Numbered from the stretch's first letter, positions 1-11,260 are shown. The stretch is DNA of 64,000 bases from Blastobasis lacticolella (GCA_905147135.1 LR990053.1:8506501-8570500); one strand, 5' to 3'. The notes: generated by a model not told the origin, from the letters alone. Numbers and translations are program-made.

Positions 1-566
1 GGAAACCCCTGTGCTTTTATTAATTTTTTTAGCTAATATTTTCGAGCGTCCATCTCAGGATCTATCACCGGTAAATTAACCTCATATGCCTTGAACCGAG
101 AGTCTATGGCAAAATAACGAACCGCGCTGTGCGGAGTCCGCGAGCGCACAGAGAAACGTCCTTTGTGCTCCCTGCCCCGCGCCGCTCGCTCATCCACGAA
201 ACGTCACATGACGTCACCCATTCTGCCCCCCTCACACCGCAGCAGGCGATACACCAGTTAAGTTGTCGACCTATAGTTTTAAACGGCGGGTCTACGTGCG
301 TCACGCCGTACATGGATGTGCTCTTTAACAAAACTTTGTTTCCCTATAACTTCTCGACGTTTAGTAATCATATTACAATAAATAATTTTTATTTGATTTC
401 TTTAATATAGGTTGCTTAAATCAAAAATCTACATTGTATGTATAGGGAGATGTGTACGGGTGAAAATTAAAGAAATAGGTTAGTATAAAAAAAATTATAT
501 AATCAGTATCCGTTTATTCAGTTCGACATAATATGGTTAATGAAAACGCCTACTAACTTATATTTG
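1..566. other. 3' flank of lipase copy A
   Basis: No gene is visible. From about 271 onward the sequence matches the 3' flank of copy B (from about 12824), so it belongs to the duplicated lipase unit. Positions 1-270, including a GC-rich stretch near 120-240, have no counterpart in the B or C flanks. Open frames here are short and show no recognisable motif. Confidence 0.7.
513..518 (-). terminator. poly(A) signal, lipase copy A
   Basis: AATAAA on the minus strand lies about 50 nt downstream of the stop codon at 567. The same hexamer occurs at the matching place after copies B and C. Confidence 0.6.
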
Positions 567-3057
567 TTAAAAGGGATATCTGCGCTCGGTGTTCAGGCGG
601 TACATACCGGTCCTGCAAAAAAAAAACAACAGTTATGTACTACACAGAAAAGAAAAAGAAAAGTTGCTTAATATATAAAAACTTACAATAGTCGAAAATT
701 TTACTAAAAATCAATTTTATTTGTCGACTGTTTATTTTAGCACACCTATAATAGTTAATATTAGCACACCTATTTGGCTGATTCTATTTTTCTTGTGTTT
801 GTGATTGTCAGGCAAAGGTATATGAAAGAAAAAAATATCGTACGGGTAGAGTTGGAGTAAATAAGGGGTAGTATACATTAAATTAACCACCTATGCGTCG
901 CCTAAGTTTAGTCCAATCGGGCATTGTTCACTTTATTGTACTCTTGCGACCCGCCCCGGTTTCGCATGGCTAGGGACTTTGTTTCATAATAATATTATGT
1001 AGTGATATTATAGGACTAGGATAAGTCCGTATTGACTGACAGTAGTAAAAAATATAAAGTGTGGATATGGCAATAATCTGTCCTTGTCAGTCCTTCTTGT
1101 AAACATTCAGTTATTTGATCACTAATAGCTTGAATTTGTACTTTAAGTTTGTCTAAATTAATCACGCTGAAAATTATCTCCCGCACTTTCTTTATAATTG
1201 CTTTGCCCATTATTTAATAATATTTTTCATTACTCACGAAGTTAAACAATCCTATAGAAATCAAATTGTTTGTTATGAGTTTTATAATTTACGTTCTATG
1301 ACGTTTAAACAGTTGCCCTACAGCGATTTTTTTTTATTAAGCAATTCGGACTAAGCGTGGTGTTATTCTAGTGGTCAACATATTCCAAATAGTGAACTGT
1401 CATTTTATTGGTAATGATCTTAGTGATCAATATTTTTTGCACACAAGTTGAAACTTACCCAGTTTTCCTTAAATTATCATTACCCAAAGGTAGTGATGCG
1501 CCGGTGCAGGTGTTCCAGGTGATCTGCGTTGAGGTAGTGCATCGCCTGCCTATCAGGTGGTTGTTGGTAACGGAGGACGCGAACAGCTCCCAGGAGCGGT
1601 CGTGGTTGCAAAGGCTGGTCAGGCAGCCGGGCTGCGAGTTGCCGCCGTTGGGGTAGAAGTCGACATCGGCGACGTTGGAGCCAATGCCGAGACCGCCGAA
1701 CCCGCCGTCGGTGTGGATGGCCTCCACGTACACTCCGTCGGAGGCGCGCAAACGGGCGGTGTTGTAGTTCCATAGAGGACCAGCCGGGTCGAGACCTGTC
1801 GAGTTTTATTTATCATAAATAAAGATATACAAACAATCCGATTCTTACAAAATTTTTAGAAATAAGGTATCGTGAATCACATACCAGTGACACGAGCTGC
1901 CCTGCCGCCGAGTGTTCTACCCGCGCTCCCGACAGCGTGAGCTCCCAAACTGAAGCCAACCAGGTGCATCTGGTCGAAGGGCTGACCGGTTTGTTGGTTC
2001 AGGAACTGCAGGAACTGGCCGATGCCTTGGCCGATGGCAGGGACTCCACGCGCTGCAGTGGCATAGTCGCGGGCGGCGAGCGCTCTCCAGCACACCGTGA
2101 TCACGTTTACATCGCTCTTGTTCAGGTAAGCTATAAATTTTAATTATAAATTTAGTAGAAACCTCATCAATCAATTATGTTCTATTACTATACTAATCAA
2201 ATTACTTACCGCGACGCACGGTAGGATTCGGGTCGGTGTAACGGCTGCTCAGCCACCCGTGGACGATAATAATGGTGGGAACGTTGGGGTTGAAGTTGGA
2301 GTTTCTGATGGAGTTGGCGTTGTTCAGGGTCAGCGTCTGGCTAAGCACGGAGTTACGCCTGCAAAATATGTCAATGTTAAAATATTTTTGTATTTCATCT
2401 TCAAACACTATTTACTATATAATTTATTATTTATGTACGCTCTGGTCTTCAGGCTGGCTTGAAATGTAACTGTATCATACCTTGTGAAGAGCAGATAAAC
2501 ATTGTTGTTAGGATTTCTTTCGACCTCGGCAACCGCTTCCATGTCAGGCTCGGCCATCAAGTCCACGGTGTGCATGTTGCCTTCGCCATCGGGCATCTGG
2601 ATGAAGCGAGGGTATCTACCTTCGACCAGTACTTCATCTTGAACTATTTCTTGTGCCTGAGGCACTTCTTCTGGCACAACAGCGCTGTACGCTATAATGT
2701 AGTGAAAAAAAGGTAAGTAAATAATATTTGTGATTTAAAAAAAAGAGAAACAATATTTCTTATTTAGGATATCGGTGTTACATTTTTAACATCAAGTTTT
2801 GGTTACGGAAAGATGTGAATAAGGAACACCGTCGATCAGGATCAAAGAATCTGGGGGAGGCATATGTCCAAAGTCAGATAGATTAATTTTGAAGAAAAAC
2901 AAGAGAATGGTTAAAGAAACTTCAAAGTTAAATATATTAACAAAAAAAAGACACCCCTCTCTTTTTATCTCAAACTGCGGTTTTACACATTTTTTGAAAT
3001 AGAGAGAGCAACATTACCTGCGGTGGCTATCAGAAGCAACAAAGCAACAGTCTTCAT
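567..3057 (-). CDS. secreted pancreatic-type (neutral) lipase, copy A
   Basis: Six exons: 3018-3057, 2481-2691, 2210-2358, 1885-2130, 1459-1795 and 567-612. They join to 1029 nt (342 aa plus TAA) with canonical GT-AG introns of phases 1, 2, 1, 1 and 2. Residues 1 to about 17 are a signal peptide (MKTVALLLLIATA then AYS). A short acidic pro-region leads to the conserved YPRF segment. HGW is at 117-119, the nucleophile elbow GFSLGAH at 192-198 (Ser194), GLDPAGP at 216-222 (Asp218) and CNHDRSW at 278-284 (His280), so the alpha/beta-hydrolase triad is complete. There is no C-terminal PLAT domain, as is usual for insect neutral lipases. Expected role is hydrolysis of acyl esters of dietary lipids after secretion; substrate (triglyceride or phospholipid) is not determined. 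It is the last gene of a minus-strand tandem array. Confidence 0.95.
843..1015. repeat. old retroposon relic in intron 5 of copy A
   Basis: The CGACCCGCCCCGG-type segment near 946-960 and the following GGGACTTTG/ATAATATTATGTAGTG end recur in intron 5 of copy C (about 22845-23095), and in part in copy B (13541-13690). It resembles the 3' end of a widespread arthropod RTE-related repeat. Copy A has lost the middle part. It was present before the duplication. Confidence 0.5.
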
Positions 3058-3102
3058 TGTGGAACGATTGCAGCGAATCTGTACGCACCCACAAAAATAT
3101 TG

Positions 3103-3109
3103 CATTATA
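3103..3109 (-). promoter_or_regulatory. degenerate TATA-like box, copy A
   Basis: TATAATG on the minus strand, 46 bp upstream of the ATG at 3057. It aligns with TATAAAG of copy C and TATAAAA of copies B and D, but departs from consensus at its sixth and seventh bases. Confidence 0.5.
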
Positions 3110-3930
3110 TTATTCTTTAATCAGTACACATAGTAGATTTAGATAGTAATAGTAGGTAGTGGATAGTGAGATAGAGTTTCTGATACGAAAACTTAATGAT
3201 GATGTATTAGTTTTTGTAAACTTTGAAAGATAATTACGGATAATATTAGAACAGCGTAATTATATTTAGGTACGTCTGCACCGAGTCGCATCCTTGAATT
3301 GCACTAGCGTGATGCAAATACTATATTTACGCGAGAGCAGCAGATATCGGTGGTAAAATGTTAATGTACAAATTTCTTTTTGGTCCGTGACTAATTAGTC
3401 AGTTGAATGGCCACGTGATGTCATTTTATTCTACTAATAGTGAATCCAACTCATTTTCAGCCGCCATCCGCAAGTGGCATCGTACGGTGTTTCGAACAGT
3501 CGGCCCTGTGATCTCAATCTACCGCTTCTTGGATTTCTCGTGGGTCTTTCTTCCTGATACCGGCAGCTTTTAGTACCTATTTCTCACCTGTCCTCCGAGC
3601 TTACGCAGCATGTGACTAAATCAGAGCGACTGAGCCATGTTTCTCAATTTCAAGCTGACAAGCCGACAGGATAAAAAAAGACTTATCAAGACAATTGACC
3701 GTGGAGTGAAATTTTGTAAGGACGTTATGCAAAATGGGCGGGACGAAGTTAAAATGGGCGGGGTCAGCATATATGGGTGGGCTTAAACCTGTTTTTCTCA
3801 TGCCAACTGACAGTTGGCACCTTTTTTACTTTAAGGCTACCAACGTACTCGAGATTTCTATAATTATATTTTATTACGAGAATTTCGACAAGAATTTGGC
3901 CGCCATCTCACCTATCTAGGAACAATCTAA
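3110..3930. other. 5' flank of copy A, paralogous to 5' flank of copy C
   Basis: The stretch aligns through most of its length with 25096-26200 upstream of copy C, for example around TTGAATGGCCACGTG at 3403 and 25682. The C version carries an extra SINE. Several GATA motifs occur near the gene. No coding region is seen. Confidence 0.7.
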
Positions 3931-3932
3931 TA

Positions 3933-5202
3933 GGTTGGGGAGAAAGTTTCTTCGCATTTTATATGAAAATTCAAATCATTTTTTAATATAGTTTATTTAC
4001 ATTTAACTAAAGTATGTAGGTACCATTTTGTTCGATAACTTTTTGCCATCTTATAGGTAGGGACATGATCCCATTGCTATAGAAATTTTGGAGCTTCTGA
4101 TCAAAAAACTGCGTCAAGTAGTTTTGGCAGTCCTCTCGTGATGTCCTGACACTGCCTAAATAATTCTGAAGAGACCGAAACAGGTGGAAATCTGTAGGTG
4201 CAAGGTTAGGACTATACGGCGGATGCATTAGCACCTCCCAGTCAAACTCTCTTAATTTTTCTGAGTGTTTAAAGATGTATAAGTCTAGCGTTATCATGAT
4301 GAAAAACCACACTCCTTCTGTTGATTAATTCCGGCCGCTTAATCTCAACTTCTTGCTTTAATCTTATCAGTTATTCGCAGTAGAGTTCTGAATCGATGAT
4401 CCTGCCTGGTGGTAACAGCTCATAATGAATAATGCCCTTCCAATCCCACCACACACACAACATCACCTTGTTGCGAGTTAACCCGGGTTTCGCCACAGTC
4501 TGTGAAGCCTGACCGGCCTTTGACCATGACCTTTTTCGCACGTTTTGTCGTACGTGATCCACTTTTCATCACCAGTTATCAATTTCTTCAAAAATGGATC
4601 GGTTTCATTACGTCGTAATAAAGAATCACAAATGAGTACACGGTTCATTAGGTTTCTTTCAGAGAGCTCGTGAGGTACCCAAATATCGAGCTTTTTTGTG
4701 TACCCATTTTTTTCAAATGCGCCAAAACTGTTTTGTGGTCAATTCCCAGTTCTTCAGCTACGTCGTAACTACCAATATGCCGATCTTGCTCGACTTTTTC
4801 AAAAATAGCATCCTTTTTATCCGTAACAGGGCGACCAGAGCGACATGCATCTTTATCATAAAAATTTCCAGATTGAAAACGCTTAAACCAAATTTGTGCT
4901 ACTCTCACAGACACTGCATTAGGTCCATAAACATCGCAAATTTTTCGCGGCTTGCATTGCATTTTTACCATTTTTGTAGTAATATTTTAAAATGTATCAA
5001 ATATCTTCATTAGATTCACTCATATTGACGGTAAGAAAAACAAATGAAAATCACGTATTTACATAATTTGAATTTGGAATCATTTTCTTTAAAATTTAAA
5101 CTTTTAAATGATACCAAAACCAGCCAGGTACAAATAGTATAGCCAAAGAGGTTTTATTGCAAGTTCATACATACTATATGCGAAAAGACTTTTTCCCCAA
5201 CC
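3933..5202 (-). mobile_element. mariner-type DNA transposon, full length but inactive
   Basis: The 1270-bp element is bounded by terminal inverted repeats beginning GGTTGGGGA. The outer 33 bases match at about 27 positions, and each end is next to a TA dinucleotide (3931-3932 and 5203-5204), the mariner target duplication. The transposase reads on the minus strand in three broken pieces: an N-terminal helix-turn-helix region (4648-4971, with the GRPVTDKKDA and ELGIDHKTVLAHLKK segments), a middle part (4371-4562, WWDWKGIIHYELLPPG) and a C-terminal part (4007-4312, HPPYSPNLAPTDFHLF, carrying the last catalytic Asp). Stops and frameshifts separate them, so it is a dead copy. The 5' flank of copy C lacks the element, so it inserted after the duplication. 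Confidence 0.9.
4007..4971 (-). pseudogene. mariner transposase pseudogene
   Basis: The N-terminal part contains KRFQSGNFYDKDACRSGRPV, typical of mariner transposases between the two helix-turn-helix motifs. The C-terminal part has HPPYSPNLAPTD with the third catalytic aspartate. The central D,D region is split over at least two frames. The intact family protein is about 345 aa, and the pieces here cover most of that length, so inactivation was by small lesions and not by large deletion. Confidence 0.88.
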
Positions 5203-5295
5203 TAATATACACTCTAGCGTTAGACATGTAGATATTATATTATGGCGACGTTTAGTTTCAAGCCACTGTTTCCTAACATTTCCTTCCACGTTTGG

Positions 5296-5420
5296 AAATT
5301 GGAATAAATACAGTGGAGTAAATGTGATCCTTTTCTTTAATTTATCTGGACGATCTAATACTGATATCATCACCCTGATGACAATGATCCTGATACACCC
5401 TTTCCTTCACGCGACGACAT
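5296..5420. repeat. 125-bp perfect direct repeat, copy 1
   Basis: The block is identical base for base to 10288-10412. A shorter shared block (GATCCAGTTAAA) follows in both places, at 5533 and 10439, after unrelated spacers. Homology between the 5' flanks of lipase copies A and C stops where this repeat starts, so it marks a junction. See copy 2. Confidence 0.85.
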
Positions 5421-5764
5421 CAGAAGCGGTGATGACGAACGCAACGCCCAAGAGATGGTATGATGAGAAGCGACAAAGAAAATGCAGATAACGCTTTGTG
5501 GAAGCGTAATAATAAAAGGAAAGTGATTACTTGATCCAGTTAAATTGCCTACATTAAAATATAACATGATTAAACACGTTAAAAGCGCAGCCAAGAGTCT
5601 AAACACCCCGAGATATAAGACAAAGACTTCGTCAGACAGATTGGGGGATTTATAAAGTAAACAACAAATCATCTGTACTAAATGGGCCATGGTCAAGGCA
5701 GACCCCGGGCTTTCGAGAGCACCACTGGGATATTAACACTATTATTAAAAATCGAGTGAAACTT

Positions 5765-6019
5765 GGCCGTGTGGTGTCCGGCTGAGTAGAATAGCACCAA
5801 CCCTTTACACTCATGGGTGTCGTAGAAGGCGACTAATGTTTTCGAGGCAAAAGATCAAGAGTCTCCGTAGTCTGGAAAATGGGCAGCAGCATTTTCATTG
5901 TTATATATAAACACCGCGATCTCCAACCCGCCTGCCAAGCGTGGAGATTATGGCAATACCCTCCCCTTTCGTGGGAGAGGCCCTCAGTCCTGCAGTGGAC
6001 TGTTACGGGCTGTATTGAT
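5765..6019 (+). mobile_element. short retroposon (SINE-like), complete copy
   Basis: The 255-bp element starts GGCCGTGTGGTGTCCGG and ends near GGACTGTTACGGGCTGTATTGAT. It is flanked by an 11-bp target duplication GAGTGAAACTT at 5754-5764 and 6020-6030. Other copies lie at 13220-13404, 29548-29692 and 48403-48656, all in the opposite orientation. No clear tRNA B box was found in the head, so the origin of its promoter is open. The type is known as a common lepidopteran dispersed repeat. Confidence 0.85.
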
Positions 6020-6030
6020 GAGTGAAACTT

Positions 6031-7055
6031 ACTATGGACGGCACTTTGGTATGTATTCTTTGTTTTTGCGAAACTTAATTTAGATAACTCATGTAAAATA
6101 TTTTCCTCTTTTAAAATACAAAGAAATAGTGTTATTTAAATAATTTGCGTAGTTCCAAATTAGCCAGCTAAAGTTTATTCAATGAAGTTAAAGTAAATGC
6201 TTAGATTTAGATTCATTTAGCAGTGTGGTTTGACACCACAATTAAATTAATTTAATTGTGATTAGATTTCTGCAGATACATAAAACGATTAAAAACGGTG
6301 TGTATTATTTTTTTTTTTTTTATGTTTTACTAATACAATTATTTTCTTCTATTGCATAACAATGGTGTACAACGGTTCGCTTCACCTACGAGAACAACAT
6401 TGCAATGCAACGCTGGACTGGTAGCCTCAAAGTGATTGTTTCAACATGGGACGATGGTAGACAATCTGCGAGTGTTGCGAACATTACTGAGAAATTATGT
6501 GATATTAACAGTTCCTCTTTATCTGGTGAGCCGTATACATAATTATTATTTGGTAAAAACCTGTGCTGAAAAGAGGCTCCCTAGCGGATTTTAGGAGTTA
6601 TTTACTTTGATAATTCAGAAAAGTATTGTGACAGAAACACTATTGATACCCTTAGTAGAGAGAAGGGCAGGTTTATTTGTATCTTTAGTGAAACTACAAA
6701 TAGAAAGAATGTAAACAAAACAAAAAGAACGTCATTTATGGTCAGTGTTACAATTTGTTGGTATAGATGTCAAAAACTACTGCCACGTTTAATAAATGTT
6801 AGCTTTTGCTTAGGTACCCTATGTCAATTAATGTGGGCTGTCTAATAAAATGTTACGGAGAAAATAAAATCACTCCACAAAAATAGTAAGAATTATGTTA
6901 AATCCCTCTAAATGTTTCAGTACACTTTGTTAAAAGTAAAAAAGTGACATTTAATCTAAGATTATTTTACTATCTTGAAAAATACGCTATGATTTAACGT
7001 ATCACCAACATCACGTCAGTTATCGGAAAACAAGAATAAGAAATACTTGAAAGCA
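6031..7055. other. no gene seen
   Basis: AT-rich sequence with frequent stops in all frames. I recognise no coding motif, RNA gene or well-defined repeat. Confidence 0.5.
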
Positions 7056-7059
7056 TATT

Positions 7060-7290
7060 TTTATAAAATGAGTACGTAAGCATCGTTATGGTGGTACTGC
7101 TGCTGATTGACTTCTTCTTGATCGTTGTCTCACTGCTGAGGATCGTGACATCTTCGGAGTTTGTCAACTGCATGTCTTCATCGGTTTCGATGAATCGTTC
7201 GGATATTTGATCCGCCCATCTCTTCGGACTTCGGCCTCTGGGTCTCTTGCTTTCGACGTTTCCCGTCACCATAAGTCGTTCCAGATTGCT
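7060..7290 (-). mobile_element. LINE 3'-terminal coding fragment
   Basis: The minus strand encodes VESKRPRGRSPKRWADQI followed by an acidic segment. This matches the basic GRPxxRWxDxI tail found at the C-terminus of RTE-like and related non-LTR retrotransposon proteins. Nothing else of the element is recognisable here. Clade assignment is tentative. Confidence 0.45.
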
Positions 7291-8994
7291 GATTAAGTAA
7301 ATATTTGATAATAACAGTGTGGCAGGGATGCCGTAGCAGGGAGTTCATGGAACAATTACCTGGTGTACTTTAGGATGTTGTATCTTAGAGATAGGATAGG
7401 CTCGAATGTGCAAAATTTCAGTAATGACCCAGTACAGATCTCCGCGATTTCTATGCGAGCGGGAGGGTGCCGACATGTAAAAAAAGAGAAAAATTGTTAG
7501 CGTGTTTGTTTACATTTAATCGGAGACATTCGAACGAATTTTTCCATATTTCAGTATAATGTTTGTTATTGTGGTCGTAGTTTCTCAATGTTATAGAAGA
7601 TATCCGCGGTAACAATGGGATCACCCATATACGTTTCTTTTAAAACTACAAAATTAAAAAAAAGGGGGTAGTTTGGTTAGTAATTTAATTTTATGTTGGT
7701 ATCAAGTAGACTTTGTTAGACGGATTTATCTAAGAAGCTAACTCAATATGTGACGACTATCGAGCCGAGGTTTTTATAAGATTAATGTGATAGTTTTGAT
7801 TTCTCAAAATTTCGTAATTTGCATCATCGGATGGAGGTGATCGTGTTTTATCACTGATGGTGGGCTGATGGAGCCTATGGGAGAGTTTTATGGTTGCTTA
7901 CCGGCCTGATGGAGGCTATTGAAGCGTGGCTAATAGAAGGTAGTTGTTTCAAGCTTTGTGAGAAAATGTTGAACGATAATGATGCTAAGAAAGTCCAGAT
8001 ATTTTGGTGATTGTTCAATAGTCGGTTTTATAAATTAACTTTAGCTCCAGTACTGAATTTTCCTTGATTACCGATATAAAGTAACTTTTACGAGTTTTGT
8101 TTTTGTAACAGTAAGATGAGGCAGAGTAAGCAATGGTGAGATTTTATATCCTTCTGCCAGTACAAGTTTAGTAGTACCTGAACTGTTGTTGAGGTCAAAC
8201 ATCCTGATTTATTTGGCTGACTTGGAGTGGCCTGGAAATTATGTGTATGATAGCCCCGAAAGTCTCGATGTTGTGGCTGTAGATGGCAAATTTAATGTTT
8301 TAATTTTTATTAGAAGGAGTCTGGATATGGGACACCTTCATTATTACAAACATTGATAAATCGTTTCAAAATGGGAGGCTTAAACGTAACGTAAAGCCTA
8401 GATAGAGTATACTTGTTCAAACAGTTAAAATTGAAGACTATGATTATTACTTGTTTAGTTTTGGTGTGGTAACATATGTACTGGATGGTAACAACTTACC
8501 TATGACTGGCGTAACAGATAAACGTGAGAGCTTCATATTATTAAACTCCTGATTTAGTTTTAATATTGAGCAGTAGAGATAATGTTGTTTTTGAAGTGAT
8601 ATCACCGTGAACAGTTGTTCGGGTCTGTGACGATTGTGTCACAGACCTTGTTATGTAACTCGTAGACCGTTATTACGTGTTATGATAGCATATATGACTG
8701 TGTTACCTATCACTGACTTAGTACAGATTTGGTCGAAGAATTGACCACGAGCTGAGAGTCTATAGACTGTGAAGTAAAGCGTGTTAAAGTTACTACTTCA
8801 TGATTTCAGCAATTTCAAATTGAAAAGTATACTGTATAGTCTAACAGTAGATACCTACGCACAGGTTATATAAGTACGGCTACTACAGTGGTGCCCCTAT
8901 ATTATAGAAAGAAGTATTACTAGAGTCTATGAGTACCTACCGGTTTAAAAAATGTGAATGTTGGCAATGTTTATTAACTTCTATTTATTTGTCT
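7291..8994. other. no gene seen; plus strand rich in G and T
   Basis: No open frame of interest is present. The plus strand is visibly enriched in G and T over about 7800-9300 (many TGATGG and GTGTGG words), unlike the flanking AT-rich DNA. It could be old mobile-element sequence, but no protein motif supports this. Confidence 0.4.
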
Positions 8995-9069
8995 CGCCTG
9001 TGTGGCTCCCGCCTGTGTGGCTCCCGCCTGTGTGGCTCCCGCCTGTGTGGCTTCCGCCTCTGTGCCATT
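8995..9069. repeat. 15-bp tandem repeat, about 4.5 units
   Basis: The unit CGCCTGTGTGGCTCC is repeated at 8995, 9010 and 9025 exactly, then with one change at 9040 and as a degenerate unit at 9055. Related GTGTGG words continue to about 9300. The unit length keeps one reading frame open, but there is no sign that it is coding. Confidence 0.9.
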
Positions 9070-9299
9070 TACCCTTGTGTGACATCTTACCTGTATTGTG
9101 CTATGGCAGACGTGATACAGGATATAGAATAAACTCATAGTTTGACGATTAGAGTGGCACTGACCAGAGTGTGTGGCACCTAGTCTGTGTGGTATTTCGC
9201 TATTGTGCAGGTCCAGTTGCGTGCCGGCCCGAATGCGTGGCTGCCCGTCTGATAGCGTTCGTCAGTGTGGTTGTTCGCCTGTGTGTCATTTCGTCTGTA

Positions 9300-9930
9300 T
9301 GGTAACATTACTCTTATTTTTAAAATTAGGATGGCGCTGACGGATGACCAAAAATCATATGGCATTTAATGAAGGAGTGTTTCGATCACACTTGAAGTAA
9401 CATTGGGTAATTGCTGAGTACTGAAAATTTTATTTAGGTAGGTATGCCACATATTTGTAGTGAATCTAAGTACCTACAGTAATGAAGGTCGGGGACAGTA
9501 CGCGAGCTTTGTGATTGGATTTGTGATGTTTCCCACTCAACAAGATCATCAAGGGGAAAACACTGGTGATGATGATGAAACTTTCATTTGTGGTACGGTT
9601 CATAGTCTGGTATCCTGTCACGCCTCTCTCATAAACTGAAGCTGTAGCTGAATTTATATCGGCTACTTATAAAGAATAATTTGTGTACGAGATGATGTTG
9701 TTCTCTCAAGTCTCTCTCAATCTACGGAAGTTTAGTATGATAAATGATAATGTACGTATGTTTTATGTGTACACAAATAGCAGTTACTTAATTATTGGTG
9801 GGTTAAAGCAGTCGTGATAGATCCTATCACATGATTCATAAGACTTACTTGGGTGATGTGTTGTGGTCAGAAGTGACCGAGCGAATATGGTACTGTGCTA
9901 TGGTTTTCATGTTTCAGATAAAACACGAGG
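9300..9930. other. no gene seen
   Basis: Non-coding in all frames as far as I can judge. No repeat family is recognised. Confidence 0.4.
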
Positions 9931-9939
9931 ACGTGTGTA

Positions 9940-10240
9940 TAGCAGGACGGCCGTGACGGATGCGGTCAATAGTATGGAATCATGTGGTCAATAGTACGGA
10001 CTCATAACGAAGAAAACGGAAGTGGGAGTGCGCCCTCTGGTGGGGCGTGCTGACAGAGTCTCGACGGCACGACTCGGGCGGAGTGGCGGCTATTCTTGGC
10101 GCGACCGCCGCCGAGGAGTGACGCGTCTTGAAACTGTCTCCACATTTCGTTTATACAAAGTGTTATTTACGTTTGAAAATAAAGTAATTTTAAAATCACT
10201 GTTGAAATAAGAAAGTTAATTACCTCAACTGCCTACATTG
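9940..10240 (+). mobile_element. possible LTR fragment
   Basis: A GC-rich block (10020-10135) is followed by an AATAAAG signal near 10180 and then by CCTCAACTGCCTACATTG, which resembles the junction between the 3' end of an LTR and a primer-binding site in insect gypsy-like elements. No second LTR or gag/pol reading frame was found, so this is a weak call. Confidence 0.25.
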
Positions 10241-10287
10241 TGATACTGCTCTGATTTCAAGTGAAATTATAAGTGATGTGCAAAAAT

Positions 10288-10412
10288 AAATTGGAATAAA
10301 TACAGTGGAGTAAATGTGATCCTTTTCTTTAATTTATCTGGACGATCTAATACTGATATCATCACCCTGATGACAATGATCCTGATACACCCTTTCCTTC
10401 ACGCGACGACAT
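10288..10412. repeat. 125-bp perfect direct repeat, copy 2
   Basis: Identical to 5296-5420. Here it runs directly into a (TA)n microsatellite at 10411-10435. It may be leader sequence of two copies of one LTR-type element, or a local duplication. Confidence 0.85.
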
Positions 10413-10435
10413 ATATATATATATATATATATATA
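10411..10435. repeat. (TA)n microsatellite
   Basis: About twelve TA units at the end of the 125-bp direct repeat. Confidence 0.95.
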
Positions 10436-10469
10436 GCAGATCCAGTTAAAATCAGTGAGACAGTTGAGA

Positions 10470-11260
10470 AAAGGCGGCCTTATCTTTACAAGCGATATCT
10501 TCCAGGCAACCTTTACAGAAATAAAGAAGAAAAGTGAACAAATATTACGACAATCAGCCAGCAATACATAATTATAAAACATAATGCAAAAAGTAGATCA
10601 AAAAGAAAATTAGAAAAATGTTAATAATAAATTGACAAACTAATGCCGCAAGCTTGTAGGCAACCTTATAAGCGGTATAAAAAAACTATAGATTAGTAAA
10701 TTGAGTAATATTAGTTCCAAAGTTTTGTTTAAAAAAAAGGCAGAGACTCTTACTCACGTATTTCCTGTGGTAACTCACGACATAAGCGAGTAGCATTCAC
10801 CGTAAAGGAAATAAATAAATAGCCCGAATGAGTAAATGAAATGGCAGATAGAACGTTATCAGCAGTAGAGCGTAACGTACGGCTATGGTCATCACCTAAG
10901 TAACGGAAAGCCTCCGCTCTCAGAGAGCCGGGTGATCGCGGATCATACAATACCCTATACAACAAAGCCAGAACATGCTCATCCCATCTGACACTTACGG
11001 GAAGCCTTCGTAGTCCCCGTTGATACTCCGAGACATGGTCAAACTTGCGCAGACCAAATACGTACTAAACCACAAAGATTTTGCAGAAGCTTGTTAACTA
11101 AACCCTGATTGAGATCAAGATAGCAGACGTCTGCATAGTAACATAACCAGTAAGAGTAAGGTCTACGCCAGCAGCACTCTAGTTTTTATAGGAAGCAAAT
11201 TTTCTCTTCTCCTTAAAGAACCCGCCGCTGCGATTATCTTTTGTCTAACTTTAGTAATCA
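10470..11260 (-). mobile_element. CR1/Jockey-type LINE 3' part (3' flank of copy B)
   Basis: The minus strand encodes a reverse-transcriptase C-terminal segment (10750-10965, LYRVLYDPRSPGSLRAEAFR and later SFTVNATRLCRELPQEIR), typical of CR1/Jockey-group elements. An untranslated tail runs down to about 10470. The same remnant occurs at 20865-21570 in the 3' flank of copy C with unique DNA matching on both sides, so it was present before the lipase unit was duplicated. Confidence 0.7.

Noticed and set aside
104..410. Short frames on both strands at the left end
   Set aside because: They overlap each other, are not conserved in the B or C flanks and show no motif.
1557..1775. Plus-strand open frames antisense to lipase exons 4 and 5 (also near 14273, 23506 and 31876)
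   Set aside because: They are mirror frames of GC-rich lipase exons. They stop at the exon borders and have no start context or known domain.
8929..9140. Protein with RLCGS repeats
   Set aside because: The repeats come from a 15-bp minisatellite, and the frame has no other support.
5296..10412. Complete LTR retrotransposon bounded by the 125-bp repeats
   Set aside because: The repeats lack TG...CA ends, and no gag, protease or integrase frame was found between them. It is kept only as a finding to test.
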